Assembly (NCBI GenBank): GCA_051881655.1
Contig: JBJEQH010000059.1
Coordinates: 1 to 16,565 of the forward strand
Reading direction: 5' to 3'
Source of the DNA: Heritagella sp051881655
Lineage (GTDB): Bacteria > Bacillota > Clostridia > Oscillospirales > Acutalibacteraceae
Length of the DNA: 16,565 bases
How positions within the stretch are numbered: the stretch's first letter is position 1; every line of letters begins with the position of its first letter. Position numbers and translations under genes: made by a program. Below, in pieces: positions 1 through 8,121 of this stretch. A model generated the notes under the pieces. That model searched no databases and was not told the DNA's origin. It saw only the letters and a program-made list of their open reading frames with translations.

Positions 1-92
1 GCCCGCGAAAAGCGCCGGGAAAACGCCGGTTTTTCGGGAAAATTTCCCGGAAAATCCGTCTTTTTGGGAAACCCAGCCCCACCATTCCCCGC
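1..92. other. Intergenic fold-back region downstream of ribF
   Basis: This is non-coding sequence after the ribF stop. It is rich in GGGAAAA-type words (near 17, 36 and 66) and holds a short fold-back at 35-49 (CGGGA/TCCCG) flanked by T4 and A4 blocks at 31-34 and 51-54. I do not see a clean GC-stem plus T-tract terminator in either direction, so whether the nine-gene operon ends here or continues past the left edge cannot be decided. Confidence 0.4.
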
Positions 93-998
93 TCAGCGGT
101 AGGGCGCGGTGCAGCTTTGGGCCTGCTGCGCGTTTCGGCGGATGGCCGCCTGCATTTCCGTCAGCGAAGCAAACCGGGTTTCCGGCCGCAGAAAATCGTA
201 CAGCTCCACTTCCACGTTCTGCCCGTACAGATCACCCGCGTATTCCAAAATCCAGGTTTCACTGAGCACATGGTCGCTGCCCACCGTGGGCTTTACCCCG
301 ATATTGGTCACACCGGTATACCGTTTTCCCTCCACCGTGACCACCGAGGCATACACCCCAAACGGAGGCAAAATGAAATCCGGGGGCATGGCCTGGTTGA
401 TGGTGGGGATTCCCAGCGTGCGGCCCAGCATCCGGCCGTGCTCCACCGGGAAGCAGAACGAGAACGGGCGCCCCAGCAGGCGGGCGGCACTTTTCATATC
501 TCCGTTTTCGATCATCCGGCGGATCCGGGTGGAGCTGACCGGCTCGCCCTGATCCCGCACGGCTTCGGATACAAACAGGCGGATCCCGTCCCGGTCGCAC
601 AGCCGCTGCAGCAGGTCCGTGTCCCCTGCCCCCTTCTCTCCGAATCGGAAATTGAACCCGCAGCTCAGGGTTTTGGCCTGCAAGGTACCGGCCAGCCGGT
701 CGTAGAAAGCCTCCGGCGGCAGGTGGCAGATATGGGAAAACGGCAGCAGATACAGGGCCCCCACCCCCATTTTCTGAAGCTGGCGGGCCTTCTCCCCGTT
801 GGTCATCAGCAGCGGGACCGAGCGGCCGCACAGCACCGCCGACGGGTTCTGGTCAAAGGTGACCACCGCCGGCATTTCCCCGGGGCGGCCCAGCACTTTT
901 TCCACCACGGCACAGTGACCGCGGTGCAGGCCGTCAAAGCTGCCCAGCGCCGCTGCGATGGGCTGTCCCACCGGCTGCCAGTCGTTCTCAATCCGCAT
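93..998 (-). CDS. ribF: Bifunctional riboflavin kinase / FAD synthetase
   Basis: RibF phosphorylates riboflavin to FMN and adenylylates FMN to FAD in the cytoplasm. The 301-residue protein has the usual two-domain length. The N-terminal nucleotidyltransferase half shows GSFDGLHRGH (about residues 19-28) and SSTRIRRMI (about 155-163). The C-terminal kinase half shows GRTLGIPTIN, GVYAS, the GVTNIGVKPTVG stretch and ETWILEY, whose Glu aligns with the catalytic base of the family. The PTAN motif reads PTIN and the common Glu-Thr-His reads Glu-Thr-Trp; both look like tolerated variants. The ATG at 998 is preceded by a GGAGGG Shine-Dalgarno site. It is the last visible gene of the rimP operon, 18 nt after truB. 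No FMN riboswitch lies upstream, so control is probably constitutive with the operon. Confidence 0.95.
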   Translation of the reverse strand: MRIENDWQPVGQPIAAALGSFDGLHRGHCAVVEKVLGRPGEMPAVVTFDQNPSAVLCGRSVPLLMTNGEKARQLQKMGVGALYLLPFSHICHLPPEAFYDRLAGTLQAKTLSCGFNFRFGEKGAGDTDLLQRLCDRDGIRLFVSEAVRDQGEPVSSTRIRRMIENGDMKSAARLLGRPFSFCFPVEHGRMLGRTLGIPTINQAMPPDFILPPFGVYASVVTVEGKRYTGVTNIGVKPTVGSDHVLSETWILEYAGDLYGQNVEVELYDFLRPETRFASLTEMQAAIRRNAQQAQSCTAPYR

Positions 999-1016
999 GG
1001 CTTTCCCTCCTTTTTC

Positions 1017-1919
1017 TTATTCCTCCCGCTGGGGGAACAGCCGCAGCACCGCCAGCTCCTGCTCCCGCAGCTCTCCCAGTCCTAAAAACTCGCCCTGCGG
1101 GCCGTACACCCGCCTGCGGCCCGTTTCGCTGGGCAAAACGCGGGGCAGCCGCTCCCGCAGAAGGGCCCCGCCGTTCTGAAACCGCCGGGCCTGGGCCGCG
1201 GTCACGCGGACATCCCCCCAGGAGGAGAACAGGGATTCCACCGGGCGTATGGCCGTGTGGGCCTCCCCCTTTTCCGCCAGGGCGCGCATCTGCTCCACCG
1301 AGACCGCCTGCGGGAGGGAGAATCCGCAGGCCACGGTGCGCCGCAGCCCGGTCATGCATCCCACACAGCCGCAGGCTTTGGCAATATCCTCGATCAATAC
1401 CCGCACATAGGTCCCCTTGCTGCAGCGGATCCGCAGCCGGCCGGTGCGGGTCTCTTCCTCATACCCCAGCAGTTCCAGCCGGAAGATGTTCACCGGGCGG
1501 GCCGGGCGCTCGATTTCCTTCCCCTGGCGGGCCAGCTGATAAAGGCGCTGGCCATTGACCGAAACCGCCGAGTACATGGGCGGCACCTGCCAAATCGGGC
1601 CGCAGAATGCGGGCAGTTCCGCCCGCAGGCGGTCCCCGCTGACCGCGTTTTTGCTGGTCTCCACCACCTGCCCCGTCCGGTCTCCCGTATCGGTTCGGAT
1701 TCCCAGGGCAAACTCCGCCTCGTACTCCTTATCGGTATCCTCCAAAAACGGAATGGCACGGGTCCCGCTTCCCAGCAGAATAGGCAGGACTCCGGTAGCC
1801 ATGGGATCCAGCGTTCCGGTGTGGCCGATCTTTTTTTCCCGGCACAGCCGCCGCATCAGAGCCACCGCATCAAACGAGGTGAACCCCTGGGGCTTATCGA
1901 GGATCAGTACGCCGTTCAT
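1017..1919 (-). CDS. truB: tRNA pseudouridine-55 synthase
   Basis: TruB makes pseudouridine 55 in the T-loop of tRNAs. The 300-residue protein opens MNGVLILDKPQGFTSFDAV and carries GHTGTLDPMATGVL, which contains the catalytic aspartate. Further on it has the SKGTYVRVL and GLRRTVACGFSL segments of the family, then a C-terminal PUA-like RNA-binding stretch. The reading frame stays open upstream to 2000, but the ATG at 1919 matches the family N-terminus. This ATG overlaps the nrnA stop as ATGA (4 nt), implying translational coupling. It sits between nrnA and ribF in the translation operon, a common Firmicutes order. Confidence 0.95.
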   Translation of the reverse strand: MNGVLILDKPQGFTSFDAVALMRRLCREKKIGHTGTLDPMATGVLPILLGSGTRAIPFLEDTDKEYEAEFALGIRTDTGDRTGQVVETSKNAVSGDRLRAELPAFCGPIWQVPPMYSAVSVNGQRLYQLARQGKEIERPARPVNIFRLELLGYEEETRTGRLRIRCSKGTYVRVLIEDIAKACGCVGCMTGLRRTVACGFSLPQAVSVEQMRALAEKGEAHTAIRPVESLFSSWGDVRVTAAQARRFQNGGALLRERLPRVLPSETGRRRVYGPQGEFLGLGELREQELAVLRLFPQREE

Positions 1920-2872
1920 ACCGTCTCCTCCAGCCGGCGGGTGATCTCCTTCTCCAGCCGGTCTGCCGCTTCCTGCGGGGAAATGCCGGAGAATGAGCAT
2001 CCGGCGGCCGCTTTATGCCCGCCGCCGCCGAAGCAGCTGCAGATTTCGGCCGCATCCAGCGGGTTGTGCGTGCGCAGCGAAACCTTGATGGTGCCGTCCG
2101 GCTTTTCCTTCACACACACACCGGCCAGTACCCCCTCGATCTGCCGCGGCAACGCCGGCAGCCCGTCGAGATCCGGCTCCTCGGCGCCGGCCTGCTCCAT
2201 ATCCCGGTTCCGGATAATCATCACGGCGCCCTTTCCCCCGCAAAAAAAGCGCATAGATGCAAGGGCCCGGCGCTCGATTTCCAGCCGTGCCCGGCTTTTC
2301 ATCTCGAACATCTGCCGGTTGATCTCGGCCGCGCGGGCCCCGTTTTCCATCAGCTCCGCCGCCAGGCGGTGGGTGCGGGGCGTCACACTGCTGTACTGAA
2401 AGCACCCGGTATCGGTGGTCAGCCCGGTGAACAGGCAGTCGGCAATCTCGGGGGTCATCGTAACCCCCATCTCCCTCAGCACCTCGTAAATCACCTCGCA
2501 GGCCGCCGCGGCGCGGGGATCCACCAGCGTCTCCCGGGCATAGGCCGTGTTGGTGCCGTGGTGGTCCATGCACAGATCCACCCGATTGACCCACTCCTGC
2601 ATATTCTTCCCGAACAGCTGCGGCCCGGCCAGATCCACCGCGCAGACAAAGTCCGGCGCAAAATCCTGCGCCGGGATTCCCCCGAACAGATAGCCGAACT
2701 TGTCCGGCACCGGGTCACTGCAGGCAAAGCGCACGCGCTTTCCCTTCTGCAGCAATCCCCGCATCAGGGCCGAGGCGCAGCCCAGCGTGTCGCCGTCGGG
2801 CGACGCATGGCTGATCACCAGAATATTGTCGGCCTGCAGCAGCCGCTCTGCCGCCTGTTTAGCCTCCATCAT
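1916..2872 (-). CDS. nrnA: DHH/DHHA1 phosphoesterase, NrnA-type oligoribonuclease / pAp phosphatase
   Basis: NrnA-type enzymes degrade 2-5 nt RNAs and cyclic-dinucleotide breakdown products (such as pApA) and dephosphorylate pAp. The 318-residue length is normal for the family. The DHH domain shows HASPDGDTLG near residue 22, an Asp in VDLAGPQ, and the signature MDHHGTN near residue 102; these supply the metal ligands. The C-terminal DHHA1 domain shows FGGGGHKAAAG, the substrate-binding loop. Two consecutive ATGs (2872 and 2869) are possible starts. The first overlaps the rbfA stop by 4 nt and has AGGAG upstream, so translation is probably coupled. Exact substrate preference (NrnA versus a c-di-nucleotide-specific paralogue) cannot be told from motifs. 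Confidence 0.92.
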   Translation of the reverse strand: MMEAKQAAERLLQADNILVISHASPDGDTLGCASALMRGLLQKGKRVRFACSDPVPDKFGYLFGGIPAQDFAPDFVCAVDLAGPQLFGKNMQEWVNRVDLCMDHHGTNTAYARETLVDPRAAAACEVIYEVLREMGVTMTPEIADCLFTGLTTDTGCFQYSSVTPRTHRLAAELMENGARAAEINRQMFEMKSRARLEIERRALASMRFFCGGKGAVMIIRNRDMEQAGAEEPDLDGLPALPRQIEGVLAGVCVKEKPDGTIKVSLRTHNPLDAAEICSCFGGGGHKAAAGCSFSGISPQEAADRLEKEITRRLEETV

Positions 2873-3252
2873 TGGGCGCTCTCCTCTTCTTCCTCACGGG
2901 AAACACGCCCGTTCTCCTCCAGCTTGTGCAGTACCTGGGAGATGTGCGCGCTGTACTCGATGGAATCGGTGGGCTTAAAAATCAGCTGCGGCACATGGCG
3001 CAGCTGCAGCCGGGCGCCCAGTTCGCGGCGGATGAAGCCCGCTGCGCTCCTGAGCCCCTGCACTGCGTTTTTGCAGGTTTCCATCCCCTCCATCGCACTG
3101 ACATACACCGTGCAATAGGCCAGGTCGTTGGTCACATCCACCCGCACAATGCTCAGCAGGCACTGCACCCGCGGATCCTTCAGCTCACGAAAAATCGCGG
3201 TGAGCTCGCGCTTGATATCCTCGGTCGTACGGCCCATGCGGTATCCGGCCAT
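2869..3252 (-). CDS. rbfA: 30S ribosome-binding factor RbfA
   Basis: RbfA is a KH-like protein that binds the immature 30S subunit and helps finish the 5' end and central decoding region of 16S rRNA. The 127-residue protein begins MAGYRMGRTTEDIKRELTAIF and continues with the KDPRVQCLLSIVRVDVTNDLAYCTVYVS core typical of the family, ending in an acidic tail (EEEEESAQ). The ATG at 3252 follows a strong AAAGGAGG site. It is separated from infB by 89 nt holding a large hairpin, and overlaps nrnA by 4 nt downstream. Confidence 0.95.
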   Translation of the reverse strand: MAGYRMGRTTEDIKRELTAIFRELKDPRVQCLLSIVRVDVTNDLAYCTVYVSAMEGMETCKNAVQGLRSAAGFIRRELGARLQLRHVPQLIFKPTDSIEYSAHISQVLHKLEENGRVSREEEEESAQ

Positions 3253-3287
3253 CGGTCGTTCCTCCTTTTCTCCGTCACAGGCAGACA

Positions 3288-3319
3288 GGGCCGCTCCTTA
3301 TCGGGATAAGGAGCGGCCC
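3288..3319 (-). promoter_or_regulatory. Perfect 15-bp inverted repeat between infB and rbfA
   Basis: Arms 3288-3302 (GGGCCGCTCCTTATC) and 3305-3319 (its exact complement) are separated by two bases. On the transcribed minus strand no T tract follows, so it is not a canonical terminator. It could be an RNA-processing or stability element, or a weak or factor-dependent attenuator that lowers rbfA-nrnA-truB-ribF relative to infB. The 3' arm on the mRNA contains UAAGGAG, resembling a Shine-Dalgarno site locked in the stem, but no good start codon follows it. Confidence 0.75.
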
Positions 3320-3341
3320 GCCGCCGTCAACCGCAGGACGC

Positions 3342-5792
3342 TCAGTCCTCGCGGTATTCTTCCATCATATAGGCTTCCAGACGGTCGCCTTCCTTAATAT
3401 CGCTGAAGCGCTCCAGGCAGATACCGCAGTCGTAGCCCTCGGCCACTTCCTTTACGTCATCCTTAAAGCGGCGCAGCGACGCCACTTTGTCGTCCGCCAC
3501 AATGATGCCGTCGCGCACCACGCGAACCTGGGCGCTGCGGGTGATCTTGCCGCTGGTGATATGGGAACCGATAACGGTGCCCACGCTGCTGATGTGATAG
3601 ACCTCGCGGCACTCGGCGCGGCCCAGCTCCACCTCGCGGAATTTGGGGGCCAGCATGCCCTTCATGGCCGACTGGATCTCCTCGATGCAGTCGTAAATAA
3701 TGCGGTACAGGCGCATATCCACGCCGTCGCGCTTGGCGTTCTCCTCGGCCACCGGATCGGGGCGCACGTTAAAGCCCACCACGATGGCGTTACTGGCATT
3801 GGCCAGCATGATATCGCTCTCGCTGATGGCGCCCACGGCCCCGTGGATCACGTGTACGCGCACTTCCTGGTTGCTCAGCTTCTCCAGTGACTGGCGCACC
3901 GCCTCCACCGAGCCCTGCACGTCGGCCTTGACGATGATCTTCAGCTCTTTCATATCGCCCTGCTGCATCTGGTCAAACAGGTTATCCAGCGTGACCTTGG
4001 TCTGGGCGTTGAATGCAGCTTCCTTCTGCTCGTTCAGGCGCTGCTCGACCAGTTCACGGGCCAAGCGTTCGTCCGATACCGCATTGAGGATATCGCCGCC
4101 CACGGGCACATCGTTCAGGCCCGTGATCTCCACCGGGATCGAGGGCCCGGCCGTCTTGACCTTGCGCCCGCGGTCATCCGTCATGGCGCGCACACGTCCC
4201 ACCGTGGTACCGGCCACAATGATATCACCGGTGTGCAGCGTGCCGTTCTGTACCAGCACTGTGGCAATGGGGCCGCGTCCCTTATCCAGACGGGCCTCGA
4301 TCACCGTACCCTTGGCAGCGCGGTCCGGGTTCGCCTTCAGTTCCTTCATATCGGCTACCAGCAGGATCATCTCCAGCAGGTCGTCGATCCCCATCCCCGT
4401 CAGAGCCGACACGGGAATGCACGGCGTATCGCCGCCCCACTCCTCGGGAACCAGCTCGTATTCGGTCAGCTGCTGCTTGACGATATCCGGATTGGCGCTG
4501 GGTTTATCCATTTTATTGATCGCCACAATGATCGACACACCGGCCGCCTTGGCGTGGTTGATAGCTTCGACCGTCTGGGGCATGATGCCGTCGTCCGCCG
4601 CAACTACCAGCACGGCGATATCCGTTACCTGGGCGCCGCGGGCGCGCATGGTGGTAAAGGCCGCGTGGCCGGGGGTATCCAGGAAGGTGATGTTGCGGTC
4701 CTCGACCTTCACGCGGGAGGCACCGATGTGCTGAGTGATACCGCCGGCCTCGCCGGTGGTCACATGGGTGTGGCGGATGGCATCCAGCAGACTGGTCTTG
4801 CCGTGGTCTACGTGGCCCATTACCACCACAACCGGGTCCCGGGGCTGCAGGTTATCGTCCTGGTCCTCGCTGTCGTCGATGATGCGCTCTTCGATGGTGA
4901 CCACCACTTCTTTTTCCACCTTGGCGTGGAATTCCTCGGCCACCAGATAAGCGGTGTCAAAATCAATCACATCGTTGATGCCGGCCATCACGCCCATCAG
5001 CATCAGCTTTTTCACCACTTCGCCCACCGTGGCCTTCAGGCGGGTGGCCAGCTCGGATACCACGATCTCATCGGGCACCTGGATGGTCAAGGGCTTGGCT
5101 TTGCGCTCCATCGCAATGCGGCGCATGCGTTCGGCCTCGGTCTCCTTGCGGCTGTTCTTCGGCTTACCGCGGCGCTGCGAGCGCTGGTTCAGCTTCTGCT
5201 TCTGCACGGTGTTGTCCGTACGGATCTTCTCCGAAGCCAGCCGGTCGTATTTTTCGTTATACCGCTCCACATCCACTTGAGAAGAGCGGGTGTCCACCAG
5301 ACGGGTGGACGGGCGGCTGCTCTCTTCGTTTTCTTTCACCGAAACGCTGCCCTGGGGCTTTGCGGCCTGGGCCGGCTTCTGCTGCTGGGCGCGGGGCGCC
5401 TGGCGGCGGTCATCGCGGCGCGCAGTGCTTGTATTCTGCCCGCCCGCGGGCGCTGCATTCTTCTGCGTGCGGCGGTCGCGGCCGGAATTACCCGCCGGCT
5501 TGGGGGCCTTCTGCGCTTTTTCCTCTTTTTTCTCCTCCTGCACGGGCTCGGCTGCGGGGGCCGGCTCCTGTGCGGGCTCCTCTTCCTGTCCGTTATCCGC
5601 GAAGAAGGCATCCAGCGATTTGACCTGATGGCCCTGGGTAAAGGTCTCCAGCACCACATCCAGCTCCTGCTCATTCAGGGCGGTCATGGCCTTCTTGGTC
5701 TCTCCGCAGTATTTCTCGATGGCCTCGATCACGGCCTTGTTGGGGATTTGCAGGTCCTTCGCTACATCGGTTACCCGGTATTTAATCATCAT
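3342..5792 (-). CDS. infB: Translation initiation factor IF-2
   Basis: IF-2 is the GTPase that delivers initiator fMet-tRNA to the 30S subunit and promotes subunit joining. The protein is about 816 residues. An N-terminal IF2_N helical domain (MIKYRVTDVAKDLQIP) is followed by a low-complexity linker (about residues 70-220) rich in Glu, Pro, Ala, Gln, Lys and Arg. A second IF2_N-like domain lies near 240-290. The G domain has GHVDHGKT (about 326-333), DTPGH (about 372-376) and NKMD (about 426-429), and domains II-IV end near EEYRED. The frame is open to a GTG at 5807, but the adjacent ATGs at 5792/5789 match the conserved N-terminus and have AGGGTGG upstream. It lies 36 nt after the L7Ae-like gene. 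Confidence 0.96.
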   Translation of the reverse strand: MMIKYRVTDVAKDLQIPNKAVIEAIEKYCGETKKAMTALNEQELDVVLETFTQGHQVKSLDAFFADNGQEEEPAQEPAPAAEPVQEEKKEEKAQKAPKPAGNSGRDRRTQKNAAPAGGQNTSTARRDDRRQAPRAQQQKPAQAAKPQGSVSVKENEESSRPSTRLVDTRSSQVDVERYNEKYDRLASEKIRTDNTVQKQKLNQRSQRRGKPKNSRKETEAERMRRIAMERKAKPLTIQVPDEIVVSELATRLKATVGEVVKKLMLMGVMAGINDVIDFDTAYLVAEEFHAKVEKEVVVTIEERIIDDSEDQDDNLQPRDPVVVVMGHVDHGKTSLLDAIRHTHVTTGEAGGITQHIGASRVKVEDRNITFLDTPGHAAFTTMRARGAQVTDIAVLVVAADDGIMPQTVEAINHAKAAGVSIIVAINKMDKPSANPDIVKQQLTEYELVPEEWGGDTPCIPVSALTGMGIDDLLEMILLVADMKELKANPDRAAKGTVIEARLDKGRGPIATVLVQNGTLHTGDIIVAGTTVGRVRAMTDDRGRKVKTAGPSIPVEITGLNDVPVGGDILNAVSDERLARELVEQRLNEQKEAAFNAQTKVTLDNLFDQMQQGDMKELKIIVKADVQGSVEAVRQSLEKLSNQEVRVHVIHGAVGAISESDIMLANASNAIVVGFNVRPDPVAEENAKRDGVDMRLYRIIYDCIEEIQSAMKGMLAPKFREVELGRAECREVYHISSVGTVIGSHITSGKITRSAQVRVVRDGIIVADDKVASLRRFKDDVKEVAEGYDCGICLERFSDIKEGDRLEAYMMEEYRED

Positions 5793-5828
5793 AAAATTCA
5801 ATCCCACCCTTTCTGTTTCCTTGCGGCA

Positions 5829-6152
5829 TCACAATGCCGGTGCAGCCGTGTTCTCCGGCTGCAGGGCCTGCAGCGCTTTGGCAAAGCCCGCATCCACGAT
5901 GGTGTAAATCCCCGCGCGGTTTGCGGTGGCAGCGCCCAGCTGCAGCATGGTATATGGCACCTGACAAACGGGAACCCGCCCGTTTTGGCCCAGGAATTCC
6001 ATCTCTTTTTTGGATTTCGGCGAGAGATCCGACGCCAGCAGCAGCAGCTTTGCCTGCTTTTTCCGCACAGCCTCGGCCGCACAGTCACGGCCGAAAACCA
6101 CCTTGCCCGCCTTTCGGGCCAGACCCAGAAGGGACAGCAGCCGGTCATTCAT
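5829..6152 (-). CDS. ylxQ: L7Ae-family kink-turn RNA-binding protein (YlxQ-like)
   Basis: The 107-residue protein begins MNDRLLSLLGLARKAGKVVFG, then AAEAVRKKQAKLLLLASDLSPKSKKEMEFL and VPYTMLQLGAATANRAGIYTIVDAGFA. This is the compact alpha-beta-alpha L7Ae/L30e/S12e fold. Bacterial members such as B. subtilis YlxQ bind kink-turn RNAs, but their cellular role is unsettled. The start at 6152 overlaps the end of rnpM by 8 nt (ATGAATGA), indicating coupled translation. Its position between rnpM and infB is the conserved Firmicutes location. Confidence 0.9.
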   Translation of the reverse strand: MNDRLLSLLGLARKAGKVVFGRDCAAEAVRKKQAKLLLLASDLSPKSKKEMEFLGQNGRVPVCQVPYTMLQLGAATANRAGIYTIVDAGFAKALQALQPENTAAPAL

Positions 6153-6438
6153 GGCTGTTCATCTCCTTCTCCAGTCTCTCGTACACCTCATCCGGTATTT
6201 TACAGGAGAATGCCTTTTCCAGCCGGCGGGCTTTTCTCGCCAGCCGCAGGCACTCCACATTCCGGCAGACGTACGCGCCCCGCCCCGGTTTGCGGCCCGT
6301 CAGGTCCACCGAAATATCGCGGAACTCTTCCTCTTCCTTCGTTTCGGCCGGGGCCTTGACCACCCGGACCAGCTCCTTTTTCGGCTTCATCTCTCCGCAG
6401 CCGGTACACATGCGCATGGGTATTTTTTTCTGGCGCAT
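6145..6438 (-). CDS. rnpM: RNase P modulator RnpM (YlxR family)
   Basis: The 97-residue protein begins MRQKKIPMRMCTGCGEMKPKKELVRVV and contains the YlxR signature GRKPGRGAYVCRNVECLRLARKARRLEKAF. The three cysteines (CTGC and YVC) are typical of the family. YlxR from B. subtilis has been reported to bind RNase P RNA and dampen its activity, hence the name RnpM. The frame runs open to 6465, but the ATG at 6438 matches the family start and has AAGGAGG nine bases upstream. It lies 48 nt downstream of nusA and overlaps the L7Ae-like gene by 8 nt. An acidic insert (ETKEEEEFRD) sits between the Cys pair and the GRGAY motif. Confidence 0.92.
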   Translation of the reverse strand: MRQKKIPMRMCTGCGEMKPKKELVRVVKAPAETKEEEEFRDISVDLTGRKPGRGAYVCRNVECLRLARKARRLEKAFSCKIPDEVYERLEKEMNSHE

Positions 6439-6486
6439 TTCGTTCTGCCTCCTTCCCCTTTGCACTTTCTTTCCAAAGCGCGGTGC

Positions 6487-7539
6487 TTATTCGTTTTCGC
6501 CGTAGAATCCGCTTTCGGGCTTGATATCAATCTTCCAGCCGGTCAGCCGGGCAGCCAGGCGGGCGTTCTGCCCCTTGTTGCCGATGGCCAGCGACAGCTG
6601 GTTATCCGGCACCGTAACCCGGCAGGCGTGCGAACCGTCCTCGGCGGGCTCAACCGACAGAACCTGGGCCGGGGACAGGGCCGATGCAATGAATTTCTGG
6701 GGATCCTCGCTGTATTCCACGATGTCGATCTTCTCGCCGCCCAGCTCGCTGACAATGCTGGAAACCCGGGCGCCCCGGGCACCGATGCAGGCGCCCACCG
6801 CATCCACATCGGGGTTGTGGCTGATCACCGCCAGCTTGGTGCGGGAACCGGCCTCGCGGGAGACCGCCTTGATCTCGACGGTTCCGTCATAGATCTCCGG
6901 CACCTCGGTCTCAAACAGGCGCTTGACCAGATCGGGATGCGTGCGGGAGATAATGGCGCGGGGCCCTCTCTCGGTCTCCTTCACATCCACTACGTACACT
7001 TTAATCAGATCGCCCTCGTGCAGATCATCCGTGCCCACCTGCTCATTGCGGGTCAGCACCGCTTCGCTCTTGCCGATCTTCAGGGTGGCGGCCCCGGTGC
7101 GGGGATCCACGCGCTCGACCGTGGCGGTTACCAGCTCCTGATGCTTGCTCTGGAATTCCTGCAGCATCTGGCCGCGCTCGCCGTCGCGGATTCCCTGGCG
7201 GATGATGTTCCGGGCCGTCTGGGCGGCAATGCGGCCGAACTGCTTGGTGTCCAGCTGCACATTCACCACGTCGCCCACCTGCGCGGCCGGGTCGATCTCA
7301 CGGGCCTTTTCCAGCAGGATCTGGCTGCCGGGGGCTTCCAGATCTTCCACCACCGTTTTGCGCAGATACACGAGGAACTGGTCACTGCCCTCGTCCACGT
7401 TTACGACCACATCTTCGTTATTGTAGTTATTTTTGCAGGCCGTCTGAATCGCCTTGCGGATTTTATCCACCATAAAATCCACCGGGATTCCGCGCTCCTT
7501 TTCCAGGATATGCAGAGCCTCAAAAATCTCGTTCGCCAT
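6487..7539 (-). CDS. nusA: Transcription termination/antitermination protein NusA
   Basis: NusA binds RNA polymerase and nascent RNA, enhancing pausing and intrinsic termination and taking part in antitermination. The 350-residue protein has the RNAP-binding N-terminal domain (MANEIFEALHILEKERGIPVDFM), then an S1 domain (VTATVERVDPRTGAATLKIG), then two KH domains around EAGSRTKLAVISHNPDVDAVGACIGARG and PDNQLSLAIGNKGQNARLAARLTGWKI. It lacks the acidic repeats of the E. coli protein, as is usual in Firmicutes. The ATG at 7539 follows AGAGGAGGAAC and lies 2 nt after the rimP stop. NusA could act on the hairpin in its own operon leader (8073-8096), although that is inference. Confidence 0.96.
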   Translation of the reverse strand: MANEIFEALHILEKERGIPVDFMVDKIRKAIQTACKNNYNNEDVVVNVDEGSDQFLVYLRKTVVEDLEAPGSQILLEKAREIDPAAQVGDVVNVQLDTKQFGRIAAQTARNIIRQGIRDGERGQMLQEFQSKHQELVTATVERVDPRTGAATLKIGKSEAVLTRNEQVGTDDLHEGDLIKVYVVDVKETERGPRAIISRTHPDLVKRLFETEVPEIYDGTVEIKAVSREAGSRTKLAVISHNPDVDAVGACIGARGARVSSIVSELGGEKIDIVEYSEDPQKFIASALSPAQVLSVEPAEDGSHACRVTVPDNQLSLAIGNKGQNARLAARLTGWKIDIKPESGFYGENE

Positions 7540-7541
7540 GA

Positions 7542-8045
7542 TTATTGTTCCTCCTCTACTACCATATCCTCTTCCGAAAGCCGTACGGAAGAGTATTCTT
7601 TCTGTTCAATGGTCACGCTCTCGTCCTCGCTCAGCGCCAGCACCACCGAGCGGTCCTCCCGGTATTCCAGCAGAAGGCCCAAAAACTCGCGGGTACCGTC
7701 CTCCATGGGACGGATCAGGCGAACGCGCACCGGTGCCCCCATAAACGCCTCGAAATGCTCGGGCCGGGTCAGCTCACGGTCAATCCCGGGGGAGCAGACC
7801 TCCAGACAATAGGCCTGGCTGATGGGGTCCAGCTCATCCAGGGGCTTATCAATCGCATGGGACATGGCCACACAGTCGTCAATCCCCACGCCGTCCTCTT
7901 TATCAATAAAGATCCGCAGATACCACTGGGCGCCCTCTTTGACAAAACGGACGTCCCACAGGATCAGGCCCAGCTCTTCGGCCAGGGGCTTTGCCAGATC
8001 CCACACCTGGGCCACCGTATTGCCGCCCTTCTTCTTGCCTGCCAT
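7542..8045 (-). CDS. rimP: Ribosome maturation factor RimP
   Basis: RimP binds free 30S subunits and assists assembly of the S12-containing region. The 167-residue protein begins MAGKKKGGNTVAQVWDLAKPLAEELGLILWDVRFVKEG. It carries the family signatures YLRIFIDKEDGVGIDDC and YCLEVCSPGIDRELTRPEHFEAFMGAPVRV, followed by the C-terminal SH3-like domain and an acidic tail (EEDMVVEEEQ). The ATG at 8045 has GAGGTG upstream. It is the first gene of the operon, behind a near-consensus promoter and a short structured leader, and is followed by nusA after 2 nt. Confidence 0.95.
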   Translation of the reverse strand: MAGKKKGGNTVAQVWDLAKPLAEELGLILWDVRFVKEGAQWYLRIFIDKEDGVGIDDCVAMSHAIDKPLDELDPISQAYCLEVCSPGIDRELTRPEHFEAFMGAPVRVRLIRPMEDGTREFLGLLLEYREDRSVVLALSEDESVTIEQKEYSSVRLSEEDMVVEEEQ

Positions 8046-8072
8046 TTTGCATTCACCTCTTCATACAAAGCA

Positions 8073-8096
8073 AAAGAGCGGGTCGCCCCACTCTTT
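8073..8096 (-). promoter_or_regulatory. GNRA-capped hairpin in the rimP operon leader
   Basis: On the minus-strand RNA the arms AAAGAGUGGG and CCCGCUCUUU close a GCGA (GNRA) tetraloop. The 10-bp stem has one U-G wobble that would be an A-C mismatch on the opposite strand, so the structure favours the minus-strand transcript. The stem is followed by UUGCUUUGU, a broken U tract, making it look like a weak intrinsic terminator or attenuator about 30 nt before the rimP start. It could let NusA or other factors tune the operon. Confidence 0.7.
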
Positions 8097-8121
8097 CATC
8101 CTCATCGTATTACTTTATGTT

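Noticed and set aside
999..1016. FMN riboswitch ahead of ribF
   Set aside because: Only 18 bases separate truB and ribF, far too few for an RFN element.
1257..2399. Plus-strand open frames antisense to truB and nrnA
   Set aside because: truB and nrnA have complete catalytic motifs and coupled starts on the minus strand; the antisense frames are shadows.
3288..3319. Reading the infB-rbfA hairpin as an intrinsic terminator
   Set aside because: No T tract follows on either strand, and rbfA directly downstream has no evident promoter of its own.
4233..6359. Plus-strand open frame of 708 codons antisense to infB, the L7Ae-like gene and rnpM
   Set aside because: It spans three well-supported genes on the other strand, shows a His/Leu/Gly/Arg-rich composition typical of the complement of GC-rich coding DNA, and has no family motif or ribosome site.
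6010..7812. Plus-strand open frame of 600 codons antisense to nusA and rimP
   Set aside because: It shows no recognisable domain and overlaps two conserved genes with good ribosome sites.
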